Shown: piece after piece, positions 42,081 through 52,109 of the stretch
Position numbering within the stretch: position 1 is the first letter of the stretch
How the letters are laid out: each line of letters opens with the position of its first letter
NCBI RefSeq assembly: GCF_002836475.1
Contig: NZ_PJBJ01000030.1
Location: forward strand, 744,001 to 808,000
Direction: 5' to 3'
DNA: 64,000 nucleotides
From: Flavobacterium sp. ALD4
Lineage (GTDB): Bacteria > Bacteroidota > Bacteroidia > Flavobacteriales > Flavobacteriaceae
Translations under genes and position numbers: made by a program
The notes under the pieces: generated by a model
Seen by the model: only the letters and a program-made list of their open reading frames with translations
The model's database searches: none
Told to the model about the DNA's origin: nothing

Positions 42081-42941
42081 CTATCTTAAGATTTCGTCCG
42101 CTTTAAAAACTTCCTTCAATCGCACGCCTTTTTCGGTATGTTGCACGGTAACTATCTCGTTGTGCGCATCGTGTTCCAGGAACAAATAGTAATCATTGTC
42201 GGCTGCGGTAGTCAGGAATTTAGTCTTCTCCGGCATAGTCAACAACGGTCTTGTATCATACCCCATTACATACGGAATAGGTATATGTCCGGCTGTTGCC
42301 AATAAATCTGCCATAAAAACAATCGTTTTGCCTTTGTATTGAATATGGGGAATCATCTGCTTGTCGGTGTGGCCATCAGCAAAGAAAATCCCAAACCCCA
42401 GTTCTGATTGCTCCAGAAAGTCCCCTTCGGGCCTTTTGATAAAATTAAGCTGCCCGCTTTCTTGCATCGGCAAAATATTTTCCGACAAAAAAGAAGCCTT
42501 TTCTCTCTGATTGGGTTTTGTTGCCCATTCCCAATGACTTTCATTACTCCAAAACTTGGCGTTTTTGAAAGCAGGTTCGTAGCCTGTTTTGTCCTTGTTC
42601 CATTGTACACTTCCACCACAATGGTCAAAATGCAAATGCGTCATAAAAACATCGGTAATGTCATCGCGGTCAAAACCATGTTTAGCCAGCGATTTATCCA
42701 TGGAGTGTGACCCCCAAAGCGAATAGTACCCAAAAAACTTCTCTGATTGCTTGTTTCCCATTCCGGTATCAATCAATATCAAACGGTTGCCATCTTCAAT
42801 GAGTAGACATCTTGCAGCAATATCAATTAAATTATTGGCATCGGCAGGATTGGTGCGGCTCCAAATGGTTTTTGGTACAACTCCGAACATTGCGCCACCA
42901 TCTAATTTAAAATTCCCGGTTTCTATAGGATACAGTTTCAT
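42081..42941 (-). CDS. Metallo-beta-lactamase fold hydrolase
   Basis: A 286-residue cytoplasmic-looking protein (no signal). Zinc motif THLHFDHCGG with His102, His104, Asp106 and His107; later metal residues in ADGHTDKQ (His) and FMADLLATAGHIP (Asp); and a closing FLEHDAHNEIV (His). The fold includes lactonases, glyoxalases and nucleases; the size and the LIDTGMGNK opening fit the quorum-quenching-lactonase-like group, but the substrate is not known. It stands upstream of the S8 and M1 peptidase genes on the same strand, 75 bases away. Confidence 0.9.
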   Translation of the reverse strand: MKLYPIETGNFKLDGGAMFGVVPKTIWSRTNPADANNLIDIAARCLLIEDGNRLILIDTGMGNKQSEKFFGYYSLWGSHSMDKSLAKHGFDRDDITDVFMTHLHFDHCGGSVQWNKDKTGYEPAFKNAKFWSNESHWEWATKPNQREKASFLSENILPMQESGQLNFIKRPEGDFLEQSELGFGIFFADGHTDKQMIPHIQYKGKTIVFMADLLATAGHIPIPYVMGYDTRPLLTMPEKTKFLTTAADNDYYLFLEHDAHNEIVTVQHTEKGVRLKEVFKADEILR

Positions 42942-43071
42942 TTTTTTAATTTTTCAATTCAAAAGAATGAAAAAGTAAAAAATTCCATTTAGATTGTCTT
43001 ACCATTTAACAAATAAGAGACCTCTCTTTGAATCTTCGTCTTTTTCATAAAGAGATCGCAATTTATGAAAA

Positions 43072-43690
43072 CTACTGTTTAATTTCTAAGAACAAGCTTT
43101 TTAATTTTGGGTTTTCTTTATACGGATAAGACTTGTCCTCAACCATCTGATTAATATAATCAATTCTTTCTCCACTGACAGGATGTGAACTTAAGAATTC
43201 GGGAATTGAAATAAACGTCTTATCCTGTAAACGCTTTAATAGATTAGACATTCCCATAGGTTGATTTGGTTTTTATTTAAAATGGCAAAACCTTCTAAAT
43301 CTGTATTTTTTTTCAAATTCTTTTGAAAAAGAAAGTGACTGCAAACTATTAACAGTAGTCCCCATTATTGCCATGATACCATTAGCCTCGCCTAAAATTG
43401 CCAAAACAAATAAATATCCCTACCAGTTTCTACATAATATTTTTTATCCCATGCCTCTGGTTTACGTGAGTCACTTCATGACCCAGCGATCCCACTAACT
43501 CATCCTAATTTTTCATAGACTCAATAACACCTGAATAAATAACAACATTTGCGTCAGGAAGCACAAACGCATCTGCGATATCAGAATCATCCATTTTAAA
43601 ATGCAGCTTTTTAGTATTGCGTAATTTTAGCTCCTTAGCAAATAAATTTAAAGTGTTCGTTTTAGCCGAGTCATCTGAGCTAAAAAACAT
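43072..43690 (-). pseudogene. Decayed M48-type zinc metalloprotease gene
   Basis: The minus strand encodes recognisable pieces of an M48 (HtpX/Oma1-like) protease. First comes SAKTNTLNLFAKELKLRNTK and VVIYSGVIESMKN (43505-43690), then after a TAG at 43505-43507 the zinc site HEVTH (43466-43480) in GHEVTHVNQRHGIKN. More stops and a net frameshift follow through 43260-43460, and then the end part MGMSNLLKRLQ, FISIPEFLSSHPVSGERIDY (43072-43257). The N-terminal third is missing. It directly follows the remains of a DUF898 gene; in relatives the two sit together, so they decayed as a unit. Confidence 0.8.
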
Positions 43691-43757
43691 GTTTTACTCG
43701 ATAAAGGTTTCCCATAATTTATTGTCTTACTCTTCTGGAATCAACACTACTGATTTT

Positions 43758-44378
43758 TCAACTATCCACGGAATTACTTACGAGTAAGACAATACTATGA
43801 AAACCATAATAGGACAGTAAAAACAGCATCACAAATCTAACATTACCTAATAAATATTTACGTAAATTAATTGTCATCCAAGGACCATAATTTCCGATGG
43901 TAATAATTGTAAAGAAAATCCACTTGAAGAAATTTTGAATCAATTCGTTTCTATCCCCCCTATAACCAAAACGAATCCCTCTCCAAGAAATTCTTGACAT
44001 TCTATAGCGGTAAGAACCGTGAATTGCCAAAGGTAATATGGTAAAAATCCCCGCATAAAATAAAATAGGCACAAGTATTCTTGTTTCGGATAAATCAACA
44101 ATCACGTAAGCCAATATACTCAGCAGAACAAATAATAAAATGACTTAAAAAAAACCTTTAAACATTTATTTTCCAGTGCCATTAAATGCAAATTCACCTC
44201 CTTCTAGCGACGTTTCTCCGTAATGATATTGCAATCTTCTTGCTTTTGCCCAAGGGTAATAAAAACCTAAAGTGCTAATTGTTAAAAGCCAATTGACAGT
44301 GATCACTCCAAAAAAGTCACCTCCATTTCCTTGAAATCCCAGCGTATGGCTTTTAGCCTTTGACAATTGTTTTTCCAT
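43758..44378 (-). pseudogene. Decayed DUF898 (YjgN-like) membrane protein gene
   Basis: One minus-strand frame runs from MEKQLSKAKSHTLGFQG (44378) to 43758. It is broken by TAA at 44166-44168 (after AFNGTGK, where relatives have Glu before MFKGF) and TAA at 44145-44147 (after MFKGFF, where relatives have Lys). It then continues unbroken with LPLAIHGSYRYRMSRISWRG, FGYRGDRNEL and GPWMTINLRKYLLGNVRF. After that the match to the family is lost: roughly the last half of the 330-residue protein is deleted, together with the start of the M48 gene. DUF898 proteins are multi-helix membrane proteins of unknown function. Confidence 0.8.
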
Positions 44379-44513
44379 TTGCGATAACGTTAATTCTTGT
44401 TAATATTTTAGGAATATAATTTATTTTTTTAATTCAACCATCTAAATCAATAATTTCTATTTTGCCATTTGTTATATAAATGTTATCAGGTATGGAAAAA
44501 GGTTTTTAAACAC

Positions 44514-44521
44514 TATCTTTG
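44514..44521 (+). promoter_or_regulatory. Candidate -7 box of the suf operon
   Basis: TATCTTTG, an exact TAnnTTTG, lies 30 bases upstream of the sufA-like ATG at 44551. No clear TTG lies at the -33 position. Confidence 0.5.
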
Positions 44522-44550
44522 TCGTTAATTTAGACAAAATCAATATAACA

Positions 44551-44880
44551 ATGATACAGGTTTCAGATACTGCCAAAAAGAAAATCATCGATTTGATGAA
44601 AGAGGACGGTTTTGACGCTACTAAAGACTACGTTAGAGTAGGTGTGAAAAGTGGTGGCTGTTCCGGTCTGTCTTATGATTTAAAATTTGACAAAGCCAAG
44701 AGCGAAGACGATAAAATATTCATAGACAATGAAATAACAATTGCAGTGGAGAAAAAATCTTTCCTTTATTTAGCCGGAACAATATTAGAGTTCTCTGGCG
44801 GAATAAACGGAAAGGGATTTATTTTCAACAACCCAAATGCAAATAGAACTTGCGGATGTGGAGAGAGTTTCTCTCTTTAA
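44551..44880 (+). CDS. HesB/IscA/SufA-type iron-sulfur carrier
   Basis: A 109-residue A-type carrier that receives Fe-S clusters from the SufBCD scaffold and passes them to apo-proteins. The three ligand cysteines are in place: Cys37 in SGGCSGLSY, and Cys101 and Cys103 in RTCGCGESF. It is the first gene of the suf cluster, 99 bases before sufB. Whether it corresponds to SufA or ErpA cannot be told from sequence, so no symbol is given. Confidence 0.95.
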   Translation: MIQVSDTAKKKIIDLMKEDGFDATKDYVRVGVKSGGCSGLSYDLKFDKAKSEDDKIFIDNEITIAVEKKSFLYLAGTILEFSGGINGKGFIFNNPNANRTCGCGESFSL

Positions 44881-44979
44881 AATTAACAATTTTGAATCCA
44901 CGATTTAATTTCTATTTAGATAAAATAATAAAATTTAATTTTTCAATTTTTGAATCGTTAAGTTTTTCAATTTAAAAAT

Positions 44980-46428
44980 ATGCCAAAATATACAGAAGAC
45001 GATTTAAAAATCGAACTCGAAACTAAAGAATATAAGTACGGTTTTTATACCGAATTAGAAGCGGACACTTTTCCTATTGGCTTGAACGAAGATATTGTTC
45101 GTGCTATTTCGTTGAGAAAAGAGGAACCACAATGGATGACTGACTGGCGTATCGAGTCTTTTCGTGCTTGGCAGGAAATGACAGAGCCAGAATGGGCTAA
45201 TGTTCATTATGCAAAACCAGACTTTCAGGCGATCTCCTATTATTCAGCACCAAAAGCGGTAGACCCGAATAAAACATTAGACGATGTCGATCCAGAGCTT
45301 TTAGAAATGTATAAAAAGTTAGGCATCTCTGTTGATGAGCAAAAGATGATGAATAACGTAGCTATGGATATCGTAGTCGATTCCGTTTCAGTCGCAACGA
45401 CCTTCAAAAAGTCGTTAGGTGAAAAAGGAATAATCTTTATGAGTATTTCTGAAGCTATTAAAGAACATCCAGAATTAGTTCGTAAATATTTAGGAACAGT
45501 CATTCCACAGAAAGACAACTTTTATGCCGCATTGAACTCAGCTGTTTTCTCTGACGGATCGTTCTGTTATATTCCAAAAGGTGTTCGTTGTCCAATGGAA
45601 CTTTCTACTTATTTTAGAATCAACCAAGCGGGAACAGGACAGTTTGAGAGAACCTTACTAATTGCAGATGAAGGAAGTTACGTAAGTTATCTTGAAGGTT
45701 GCACCGCACCGAGTCGTGACGAGAACCAACTGCATGCCGCAGTAGTGGAATTAGTCGCCTTAGACGATGCCGAAATCAAATATTCGACTGTACAAAACTG
45801 GTATCCAGGAAACAAAGAAGGTAAAGGTGGAGTTTTCAATTTTGTAACAAAAAGAGGAATCTGTGAGAAAAATGCAAAAATCTCATGGACGCAAGTAGAA
45901 ACCGGTTCTGCCGTAACTTGGAAGTATCCATCTGTTATACTTAAAGGAGACAATTCAGTTGGAGAATTTTACTCGATTGCTGTTACCAATAATTTTCAAC
46001 AGGCTGACACCGGAACGAAAATGACTCATTTAGGTAAAAATACCACATCAACTATTATCTCTAAAGGAATTTCTGCTGGACAGTCTCAAAATAGTTATCG
46101 TGGTTTAGTGAGAATTTCACCAAATGCAGATAACGCGAGAAACTTTTCGCAATGCGACTCCTTATTAATGGGTAATAACTGTGGAGCACATACTTTCCCT
46201 TACATCGAAAGCAAAAATCCATCTGCAAAAATTGAACATGAGGCTACAACGAGTAAAATTGGTGAAGATCAGGTTTTCTATTGCAATCAACGTGGAATTC
46301 CAACTGAGAAAGCAATCGCTTTAATCGTAAATGGTTTCAGTAAAGATGTACTGAATAAGTTACCGATGGAGTTTGCTGTGGAAGCGCAGAAACTATTGGA
46401 AATATCTCTTGAAGGTTCAGTAGGATAA
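44980..46428 (+). CDS. sufB: Fe-S cluster assembly scaffold SufB
   Basis: A 482-residue SufB, the size of the longer bacterial form. SufB with SufC and SufD makes the SufBC2D complex on which Fe-S clusters are built in the cytoplasm. Marks include [34 protein letters not shown] (persulfide-related Cys), the beta-helix core [20 protein letters not shown], and the conserved C-terminal [18 protein letters not shown] and [13 protein letters not shown]. It is followed by sufC after 66 bases. Confidence 0.97.
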   Translation: MPKYTEDDLKIELETKEYKYGFYTELEADTFPIGLNEDIVRAISLRKEEPQWMTDWRIESFRAWQEMTEPEWANVHYAKPDFQAISYYSAPKAVDPNKTLDDVDPELLEMYKKLGISVDEQKMMNNVAMDIVVDSVSVATTFKKSLGEKGIIFMSISEAIKEHPELVRKYLGTVIPQKDNFYAALNSAVFSDGSFCYIPKGVRCPMELSTYFRINQAGTGQFERTLLIADEGSYVSYLEGCTAPSRDENQLHAAVVELVALDDAEIKYSTVQNWYPGNKEGKGGVFNFVTKRGICEKNAKISWTQVETGSAVTWKYPSVILKGDNSVGEFYSIAVTNNFQQADTGTKMTHLGKNTTSTIISKGISAGQSQNSYRGLVRISPNADNARNFSQCDSLLMGNNCGAHTFPYIESKNPSAKIEHEATTSKIGEDQVFYCNQRGIPTEKAIALIVNGFSKDVLNKLPMEFAVEAQKLLEISLEGSVG

Positions 46429-46494
46429 TTTTCCTACTACAAAAAGAGAATCAAATGAATCTTAATACCTTAAAGGGTTTAAACTAAAAAACTA

Positions 46495-47247
46495 ATGTTA
46501 AGCATAAAAAATCTACACGCCTCAGTTGGAGGTAAGGAAATATTAAAAGGAATCAATCTAGAAGTAAAAGCAGGAGAAATTCATGCAATAATGGGACCTA
46601 ACGGTGCCGGAAAAAGTACGCTTGCGTCAATCATTGCTGGAAACGAAACCTATGAAGTAACCGAAGGTGAAATCATTTTAGAAGGAGAAGACCTTCGTGA
46701 ATTAGCTCCTGAAGAGAGAGCACATAAAGGAGTTTTCCTTTCGTTTCAATATCCGGTAGAAATCCCTGGAGTTTCAGTTACCAATTTCATCAGATCTGCG
46801 ATTAACGAAACTCGCAAAGCAAACGGTGAAGAAGACATGCCAGCGAACGAAATGTTAAAAGTGATCCGTGAAAAATCAGAATTACTAGAAATCGACAGAA
46901 AGTTTTTGTCTCGCTCCCTAAACGAAGGTTTTTCAGGTGGAGAGAAGAAACGTAATGAAATTTTCCAAATGGCTATGTTAGATCCAAAATTGGCAATTCT
47001 TGACGAAACTGATTCTGGTTTAGATATTGATGCACTTAGAATTGTTTCTAATGGAGTAAACAAACTAAAAAGCAATAAAAACGCCATCATTGTTATCACG
47101 CACTACCAAAGATTACTAGATCATATCGTTCCTGATTTTGTACACGTACTTTACGATGGAAAAATCGTAAAAACAGGCGGTAAAGAATTGGCGCATGAAC
47201 TAGAAGAAAAAGGATACGACTGGATCAAATTAGAACAAGAAGCATAA
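46495..47247 (+). CDS. sufC: Fe-S cluster assembly ATPase SufC
   Basis: A 250-residue ABC-type ATPase, the energy-using member of SufBC2D. Walker [10 protein letters not shown] (34-42), signature [10 protein letters not shown], and Walker [18 protein letters not shown] with the SufC-typical SGLD turn; [19 protein letters not shown] follows. It lies between sufB and sufD, separated from sufD by 72 bases that contain the repetitive cagttttcagttatc/aactcataactc wording common to several gaps in this window. Confidence 0.97.
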   Translation: MLSIKNLHASVGGKEILKGINLEVKAGEIHAIMGPNGAGKSTLASIIAGNETYEVTEGEIILEGEDLRELAPEERAHKGVFLSFQYPVEIPGVSVTNFIRSAINETRKANGEEDMPANEMLKVIREKSELLEIDRKFLSRSLNEGFSGGEKKRNEIFQMAMLDPKLAILDETDSGLDIDALRIVSNGVNKLKSNKNAIIVITHYQRLLDHIVPDFVHVLYDGKIVKTGGKELAHELEEKGYDWIKLEQEA

Positions 47248-47319
47248 ATTAGTTAACAGTTTTCAGTTATCCGTTTTCAAAACTTATAACTCATAGCTCA
47301 CAACTCATAACTAAACAAA

Positions 47320-48636
47320 ATGGATTTAAAAGAAAAATTACTATCGTCTTTTATGGCTTTTGAAGAGCGAATCGATGTTCATTCAGAACTTTATGATGTA
47401 CGCACCGCAGCCATAAAAAACTTTGAAAATAAGGGATTCCCAACAAAAAAAGACGAAGCCTGGAAATACACTTCGCTAAATGCACTCTTAAAAAATGACT
47501 TTACTGTTTTTCCAAAACATGAAAGCTCTGTTGAGTTTAGCCAAGTAAGAAAATATTTTTTACATGAAGTAGACACCTACAAAGTCGTCTTTGTTGACGG
47601 TGTTTTCAGTTCGTACTTGTCTTCGACAACGCACGAAGGAATAGATGTTTGTTTAATGTCTTCGGCGTTGAATAAACCCAAGTACAAAATGATTATTGAT
47701 AACTACTACAATCAAATTGCCAACAAGGAAGAAAGTTTAACTTCGTTGAATACGGCTTTTGCCATCGAAGGGGTCTATGTCAACATACCAAAAAGCAAAG
47801 TCGCTGACAAACCTATCGAAATCATGTATTTCTCAACTGGAAGCGAAGCAGCACTAATGGTACAGCCAAGGAATTTGGTAATTGTAGGAGAGAATTCACA
47901 TGTTCAAATTATTGAACGCCACCAAAGCTTAAATGAGAATCCGGTATTGACTAATTCAGTAACCGAAATTTTTGCTCAAAAACGAGCTATTGTAGATTAC
48001 TATAAGATTCAAAATGACAAGCTGACTGCAAATTTGATTGACAACACCTATGTGTCTCAAAAGCAAGAAAGCAGCGTTGCAGTGAATACTTTTTCTTTTG
48101 GAGGAAACCTAACCAGAAACAACTTGAATTTCTACCATTTTGGAGAAAGAATAGTAAGTTACTTGAATGGAATTACAATTATTGGAGAGAAGCAGCACGT
48201 AGACCATTACACTTTGGTGCAGCATGCTACTCCAAATTGTGAAAGTCATCAAGATTATAAAGGAATCTTTTCTGACCGTTCGACCGGTGTTTTCAACGGG
48301 AAAATTTACGTAGAAAAAGAGGCCCAAAAAACAAACGCATTCCAAAAAAACAATAATATCTTGTTGAGTGATAAAGCGACTATAAACGCTAAGCCACAAC
48401 TAGAGATTTTTGCGGATGACGTAAAATGCTCACACGGTTGCACTATTGGACAATTAGACGAAAGCGCTATGTTCTATATGCGTCAACGTGGAATTCCAGA
48501 AAAAGAAGCAAAAGCTTTATTAATGTACGCGTTCTCGAATGCCATTATCGAAAGTATCAAAATACCTGAACTGAAGCAAAGAATCACCAAAATTATCGCT
48601 AACAAATTAGGCGTTAAAATTGGATTTGATTTGTAA
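47320..48636 (+). CDS. sufD: Fe-S cluster assembly protein SufD
   Basis: A 438-residue SufD, paralogue of SufB within the SufBC2D scaffold. N-terminal helical part (GFPTKKDEAWKYTSLNALLKNDF), beta-helix core, and C-terminal block KCSHGCTIGQLDESAMFYMRQRGIPEKEAKALL, part of which holds the Cys and His residues shared with SufB. It is the last gene of the first suf block. A terminator follows at 48662, so sufS downstream must use its own promoter. Confidence 0.95.
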   Translation: MDLKEKLLSSFMAFEERIDVHSELYDVRTAAIKNFENKGFPTKKDEAWKYTSLNALLKNDFTVFPKHESSVEFSQVRKYFLHEVDTYKVVFVDGVFSSYLSSTTHEGIDVCLMSSALNKPKYKMIIDNYYNQIANKEESLTSLNTAFAIEGVYVNIPKSKVADKPIEIMYFSTGSEAALMVQPRNLVIVGENSHVQIIERHQSLNENPVLTNSVTEIFAQKRAIVDYYKIQNDKLTANLIDNTYVSQKQESSVAVNTFSFGGNLTRNNLNFYHFGERIVSYLNGITIIGEKQHVDHYTLVQHATPNCESHQDYKGIFSDRSTGVFNGKIYVEKEAQKTNAFQKNNNILLSDKATINAKPQLEIFADDVKCSHGCTIGQLDESAMFYMRQRGIPEKEAKALLMYAFSNAIIESIKIPELKQRITKIIANKLGVKIGFDL

Positions 48637-48661
48637 CACAATTGAGGACCTAGAATAATTT

Positions 48662-48700
48662 AACCCTTTCAGAGTTTTGAGCTTTGAAAGGGTTTTTTTT
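48662..48700 (+). terminator. Terminator after sufD
   Basis: aaccctttca (48662-48671) and tgaaagggtt (48685-48694) pair fully, with a T-run to 48700. It lies 26 bases after the sufD stop. Confidence 0.8.
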
Positions 48701-48808
48701 ATTTTAGAGCAATCTCCAGCTCCCGACTATCCAGTCTAAAAAATAATTATGGCGTTCCAATAAGGAGTTAAAATAGGATTGGATTTGTATTAAATTCTGA
48801 ACCACAAT

Positions 48809-48893
48809 CCCCCTGATTATCGGGGTGCAAGGTTTTACGCAAAGGATTAAAAGCTTTGTGAACTTAACGCTTTTCCTTTGTGCTCTTTGCGGT
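48809..48893. repeat. Intergenic inverted repeat (cgcaaaggattaaaagc type)
   Basis: gcaaaggattaaaagc near 48838 faces gcttttcctttgtgc near 48869 as an imperfect complement, with ctttgtgaac between. Just before, ccccctgattatcgggg forms a second small inverted repeat. It lies in the gap between sufD and the convergent serine hydrolase gene and is related in wording to the repeat at 1252-1343. Nothing else is visible between 48701 and 48934. Confidence 0.5.
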
Positions 48894-48934
48894 TAGACCT
48901 CATTTTAATAAGAAAAACATTCCGGCTAAACCCC

Positions 48935-50281
48935 TTAGTTCTTCAAACTACCGATCACTCCTTTCAAAAATCCATTAAAATCGAAATCGGGATCTTCTTT
49001 TAAGCCCATGCGTACGATAACCAAGTCCAATGATGGAATGATAGCTACCATCTGTCCTTGAAAACCGCTACAATAAAACATATCCCGAGGCGCATCTGGA
49101 AACTTACCACCCGCATTTAACCAAAACTGCGCCCCATAAGCACCCTCTGAAGTTGCGGTGGGGGTTGCGACATATTTCACCCAACTCTCCTCTAGAATCT
49201 GCTCCCCATTCCAGTTTCCTCTGTGCAAGTACAATAATCCGAATTTTGACCAATCACGCGTCGTTGCCCAACCGTAAGAAGAGCCCACGTAATTACCCGA
49301 CATATCCGCTTCAATTACCATGGAGTGCATCCCGATTTTATCAATCAACTCCGCATACCAAAAATCTAAATATTCCTGATGTGTTTCGAACTGACTTCTT
49401 AAAATATAGGACAGTAAGTTAGTCGTCCCAGAGGAATAGTTCCAATGGGTGTTAGGTACAAAAGCAGCTGTCTTCTCTAATTGTATCCTTCCCATATTCC
49501 GAGACTGAAATAACATCGTTGTAGCATCACAAATCGTACTGTAATTCTCTTCCCATTCCAATCCAGAATTCATATGAAGCAAATCGTTTGTGGTAATATT
49601 TTTACGTTTATCTTGCTGCCACTCCTCTATTGGAGCTGGTTTGTATATATCATATTTTCCCTTTTTTTCCAGTATTCCAAAAATGGTGGACGTAATGCTT
49701 TTGGTCATCGACCAACCCAGAATTTTACTGTCTTTATTAAAACCCATATCGTATTTCTCAGCAATAATTCGGTCCTTGTGTATGACAATAACAGAACGGG
49801 TTCTTTTGTCCTTTTTTACTCCAGTATCAAAGGCATTGGCTACTGCCGCATTCAATTTAGCATAATCAACTGAACTAAAAACAGTGTCTTTAGATTCTTG
49901 ATTCCCGTAAGGAAAAGCTAACCCTGAAATGATTTTAATTCTTTTAGGAACGTTGTACGGGGTAGTCTCATCAAAATCAGCATCTATCAACATAGCTCCC
50001 AAACCTTCCCGATAGATCGCTTTTCGTTCTTTCAATCCATAGACAGAAGCTGTCGCAAATTGTCCCTTTTCATCGATGACATTTGTAGCTAAATCTATTA
50101 AGTCAATATCATTGTCTCCTTTTTCAATTGTTTCTTTTGCACGCTTATCAATAAAATGTCCTGAAGCAATACTTTTAGCTGAGAAACCCGAAATTAAATC
50201 CAATTTGGGATATGTTATAAATCCGTAATAAAACAGACCTACAAAAGAGGCAAAACCAACGAGTTTCAATATTTTTTTCAT
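48935..50281 (-). CDS. Serine hydrolase, class C beta-lactamase / penicillin-binding-protein fold
   Basis: A 448-residue protein with an N-terminal membrane anchor or signal (about 5-24) and a serine beta-lactamase-type domain from about residue 140. SMTK (Ser191, Lys194) is the SxxK nucleophile; NYSSG is the Tyr-x-Ser/Asn motif. A YGAQFWLNAGG and FYCSGFQGQM block takes the place of the KTG strand. Such proteins include esterases, D-aminopeptidases and transpeptidase-like enzymes; drug resistance need not be implied. It lies on the opposite strand between the two parts of the suf cluster, which it splits. I see no functional link to Fe-S assembly. Confidence 0.9.
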   Translation of the reverse strand: MKKILKLVGFASFVGLFYYGFITYPKLDLISGFSAKSIASGHFIDKRAKETIEKGDNDIDLIDLATNVIDEKGQFATASVYGLKERKAIYREGLGAMLIDADFDETTPYNVPKRIKIISGLAFPYGNQESKDTVFSSVDYAKLNAAVANAFDTGVKKDKRTRSVIVIHKDRIIAEKYDMGFNKDSKILGWSMTKSITSTIFGILEKKGKYDIYKPAPIEEWQQDKRKNITTNDLLHMNSGLEWEENYSTICDATTMLFQSRNMGRIQLEKTAAFVPNTHWNYSSGTTNLLSYILRSQFETHQEYLDFWYAELIDKIGMHSMVIEADMSGNYVGSSYGWATTRDWSKFGLLYLHRGNWNGEQILEESWVKYVATPTATSEGAYGAQFWLNAGGKFPDAPRDMFYCSGFQGQMVAIIPSLDLVIVRMGLKEDPDFDFNGFLKGVIGSLKN

Positions 50282-50406
50282 TAGACAAAATTTTAACGCA
50301 ATTTAGTAAAATATATCATTTTTGATACTATACGATATCTCTATGAAAGCATAGGAAACAAACATAAAAAAGAGCAATTTAACCCTAAAAACAATTTGTA
50401 TTTCAG

Positions 50407-50414
50407 TACTTTTG
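50407..50414 (+). promoter_or_regulatory. Candidate sufS -7 box
   Basis: TACTTTTG (exact TAnnTTTG) lies 25 bases before the sufS ATG. It indicates a separate promoter for the second suf block. Confidence 0.5.
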
Positions 50415-50439
50415 TAACTATCAATTATTCTAAATAATT

Positions 50440-51654
50440 ATGCTAGACATTCAAAAAATAAGAGCCGATTTTCCCATACTTTCACAAAAAGTTAATGGAA
50501 AACCTTTAGTTTATTTCGACAACGGCGCCACATCGCAGAAACCACAAATTGTGATTGATGCTATTTCAAAATACTACCAAGAAATTAATGCCAATATTCA
50601 TCGCGGCGTGCACACTTTAAGCCAGTTAGCTACTGATGCTTATGAGATTTCGCGGGGTAAAATTCAAAATCACATCAATGCTAAATTTTCTCATGAAGTG
50701 CTATTTACTCCTGGAACCACTTTTGGAATTAATTTAGTTGCAAACGGATTTGCCTCTATTTTAAAACCTGGTGATGAAGTATTAATTTCAGCAATGGAGC
50801 ACCATAGTAATATTGTGCCTTGGCAAATGCTTTGTGAAAGAACAGGTGCGGTACTAAAAGTCATTCCTATGAATCAAGAAGGGGAACTGATCATGGCCGA
50901 ATACGACAAGTTACTTTCAGAAAAAACTAAAATTGTTGCTATAATCCATATTTCAAATGCACTAGGTACAATCAACCCAATCAAGTATATGATTGATCAA
51001 GCGCATACCTATGCAGCAGCTGTTTTAATCGATGGAGCACAAGCTGTTCCCCATTTAAAACCCAATATGCAAGAGTTAGATTGTGATTTTTATGTTTTTT
51101 CAGGACATAAAATATGCGGCCCAACGGGTATAGGGATTTTGTACGGGAAAGAATCTTGGCTAAATAAGCTACCTGCTTACCAAGGTGGTGGCGAAATGAT
51201 TAAAGACGTATCTTTTGAGAAAACTACTTATGCTGGACTGCCTCACAAATTTGAAGCAGGAACGCCGAATGTTGCTGGTGGAATCGTTTTAGGAACTGCC
51301 GTCGATTATATGAACGAAGTTGGCTTTGAAAACATTCAAAAACAAGAACTTGAATTGTTAGACTATGGAACCAAGCGCTTATTAGAAATTGAAGGGTTGA
51401 AGATTTTTGGTACAGCAAAAGAGAAAACCTCAGTTATTTCATTTAACATTGAAGGCATTCATCCATATGATATTGGCACAATAATTGACAAATTAGGAAT
51501 AGCGGTTAGAACAGGGCATCATTGCGCGCAACCGATTATGACTTTTTTCGATATTCCGGGAACAATACGAGCTTCTTTTTCTTTTTACAATACCAAAGAA
51601 GAAATCGATGTTATGGTTGAAGCGGTGAAAAGAGCAGCACTCATGTTGTCTTAA
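50440..51654 (+). CDS. sufS: Cysteine desulfurase SufS
   Basis: A 404-residue group II cysteine desulfurase, PLP enzyme that takes sulfur from L-cysteine and hands it to SufE for cluster assembly. PLP lysine Lys224 (SGHKICGPTG), His121/His122 (AMEHHSNIVPW), and catalytic Cys362 in RTGHHCAQP, the group II pattern. The full family length is present. It starts the second suf block: sufS, a small exported protein, sufE. Confidence 0.97.
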   Translation: MLDIQKIRADFPILSQKVNGKPLVYFDNGATSQKPQIVIDAISKYYQEINANIHRGVHTLSQLATDAYEISRGKIQNHINAKFSHEVLFTPGTTFGINLVANGFASILKPGDEVLISAMEHHSNIVPWQMLCERTGAVLKVIPMNQEGELIMAEYDKLLSEKTKIVAIIHISNALGTINPIKYMIDQAHTYAAAVLIDGAQAVPHLKPNMQELDCDFYVFSGHKICGPTGIGILYGKESWLNKLPAYQGGGEMIKDVSFEKTTYAGLPHKFEAGTPNVAGGIVLGTAVDYMNEVGFENIQKQELELLDYGTKRLLEIEGLKIFGTAKEKTSVISFNIEGIHPYDIGTIIDKLGIAVRTGHHCAQPIMTFFDIPGTIRASFSFYNTKEEIDVMVEAVKRAALMLS

Positions 51655-51665
51655 CAATTTAAACG

Positions 51666-52109
51666 ATGAAAATACTATCTTTACTATTATTGACTTTTCT
51701 TCTTGGAAAGAGCTGCGAAGGACAAAACAAGCAAGATCTAGAATCTGCCGTTATTGAATACACGGCGACTTCTAGAGGGTTTTACCAGAAAATATCTATT
51801 CAAGACCAAATGGTCTTAATTTCAAACGATAGAAGTGGAAACGACAAAGCCGTGGCTACGAAAATAGCTGCGGATGATTGGGAAGAGTTAGTGATTTGTT
51901 TCAAGAAAATAGAATTGAACAACCTGCCAACGCTGAAATCACCCACCGAAAAACGTTTTTATGACGGTGCGCCAATTGCTAATTTTAAAATCACGTTTAA
52001 AGGCAAAACCTATGAAACACCTAGTTTTGATCATGGTTTTCCACCAAAAGAAGTTACAAGATTAGTAAATAAAATAAATTCATTTGTAAAACAAAAAGAT
52101 GAAAATTAA
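51666..52109 (+). CDS. Small exported hypothetical protein between sufS and sufE
   Basis: A 147-residue protein with a hydrophobic N-terminal signal (MKILSLLLLTFLLGKSCEGQ); the Cys at 17 is not in a good lipobox, so it is exported or weakly lipidated. The mature part is beta-rich: VIEYTATSRGFYQKISIQD, FKITFKGKTYETPSFDHGF. It starts 11 bases after sufS, and its end overlaps the sufE start by 11 bases, so it is co-translated with the cytoplasmic Suf enzymes although it seems to leave the cytoplasm. I know of no function. I recall it in the same place in other flavobacteria. Confidence 0.85.
   Translation: MKILSLLLLTFLLGKSCEGQNKQDLESAVIEYTATSRGFYQKISIQDQMVLISNDRSGNDKAVATKIAADDWEELVICFKKIELNNLPTLKSPTEKRFYDGAPIANFKITFKGKTYETPSFDHGFPPKEVTRLVNKINSFVKQKDEN

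Noticed and set aside
48935..50281. Antibiotic-resistance beta-lactamase
   Set aside because: Only the general serine hydrolase fold is supported; the KTG motif is not plain, and the sequence fits the broad esterase/peptidase group.
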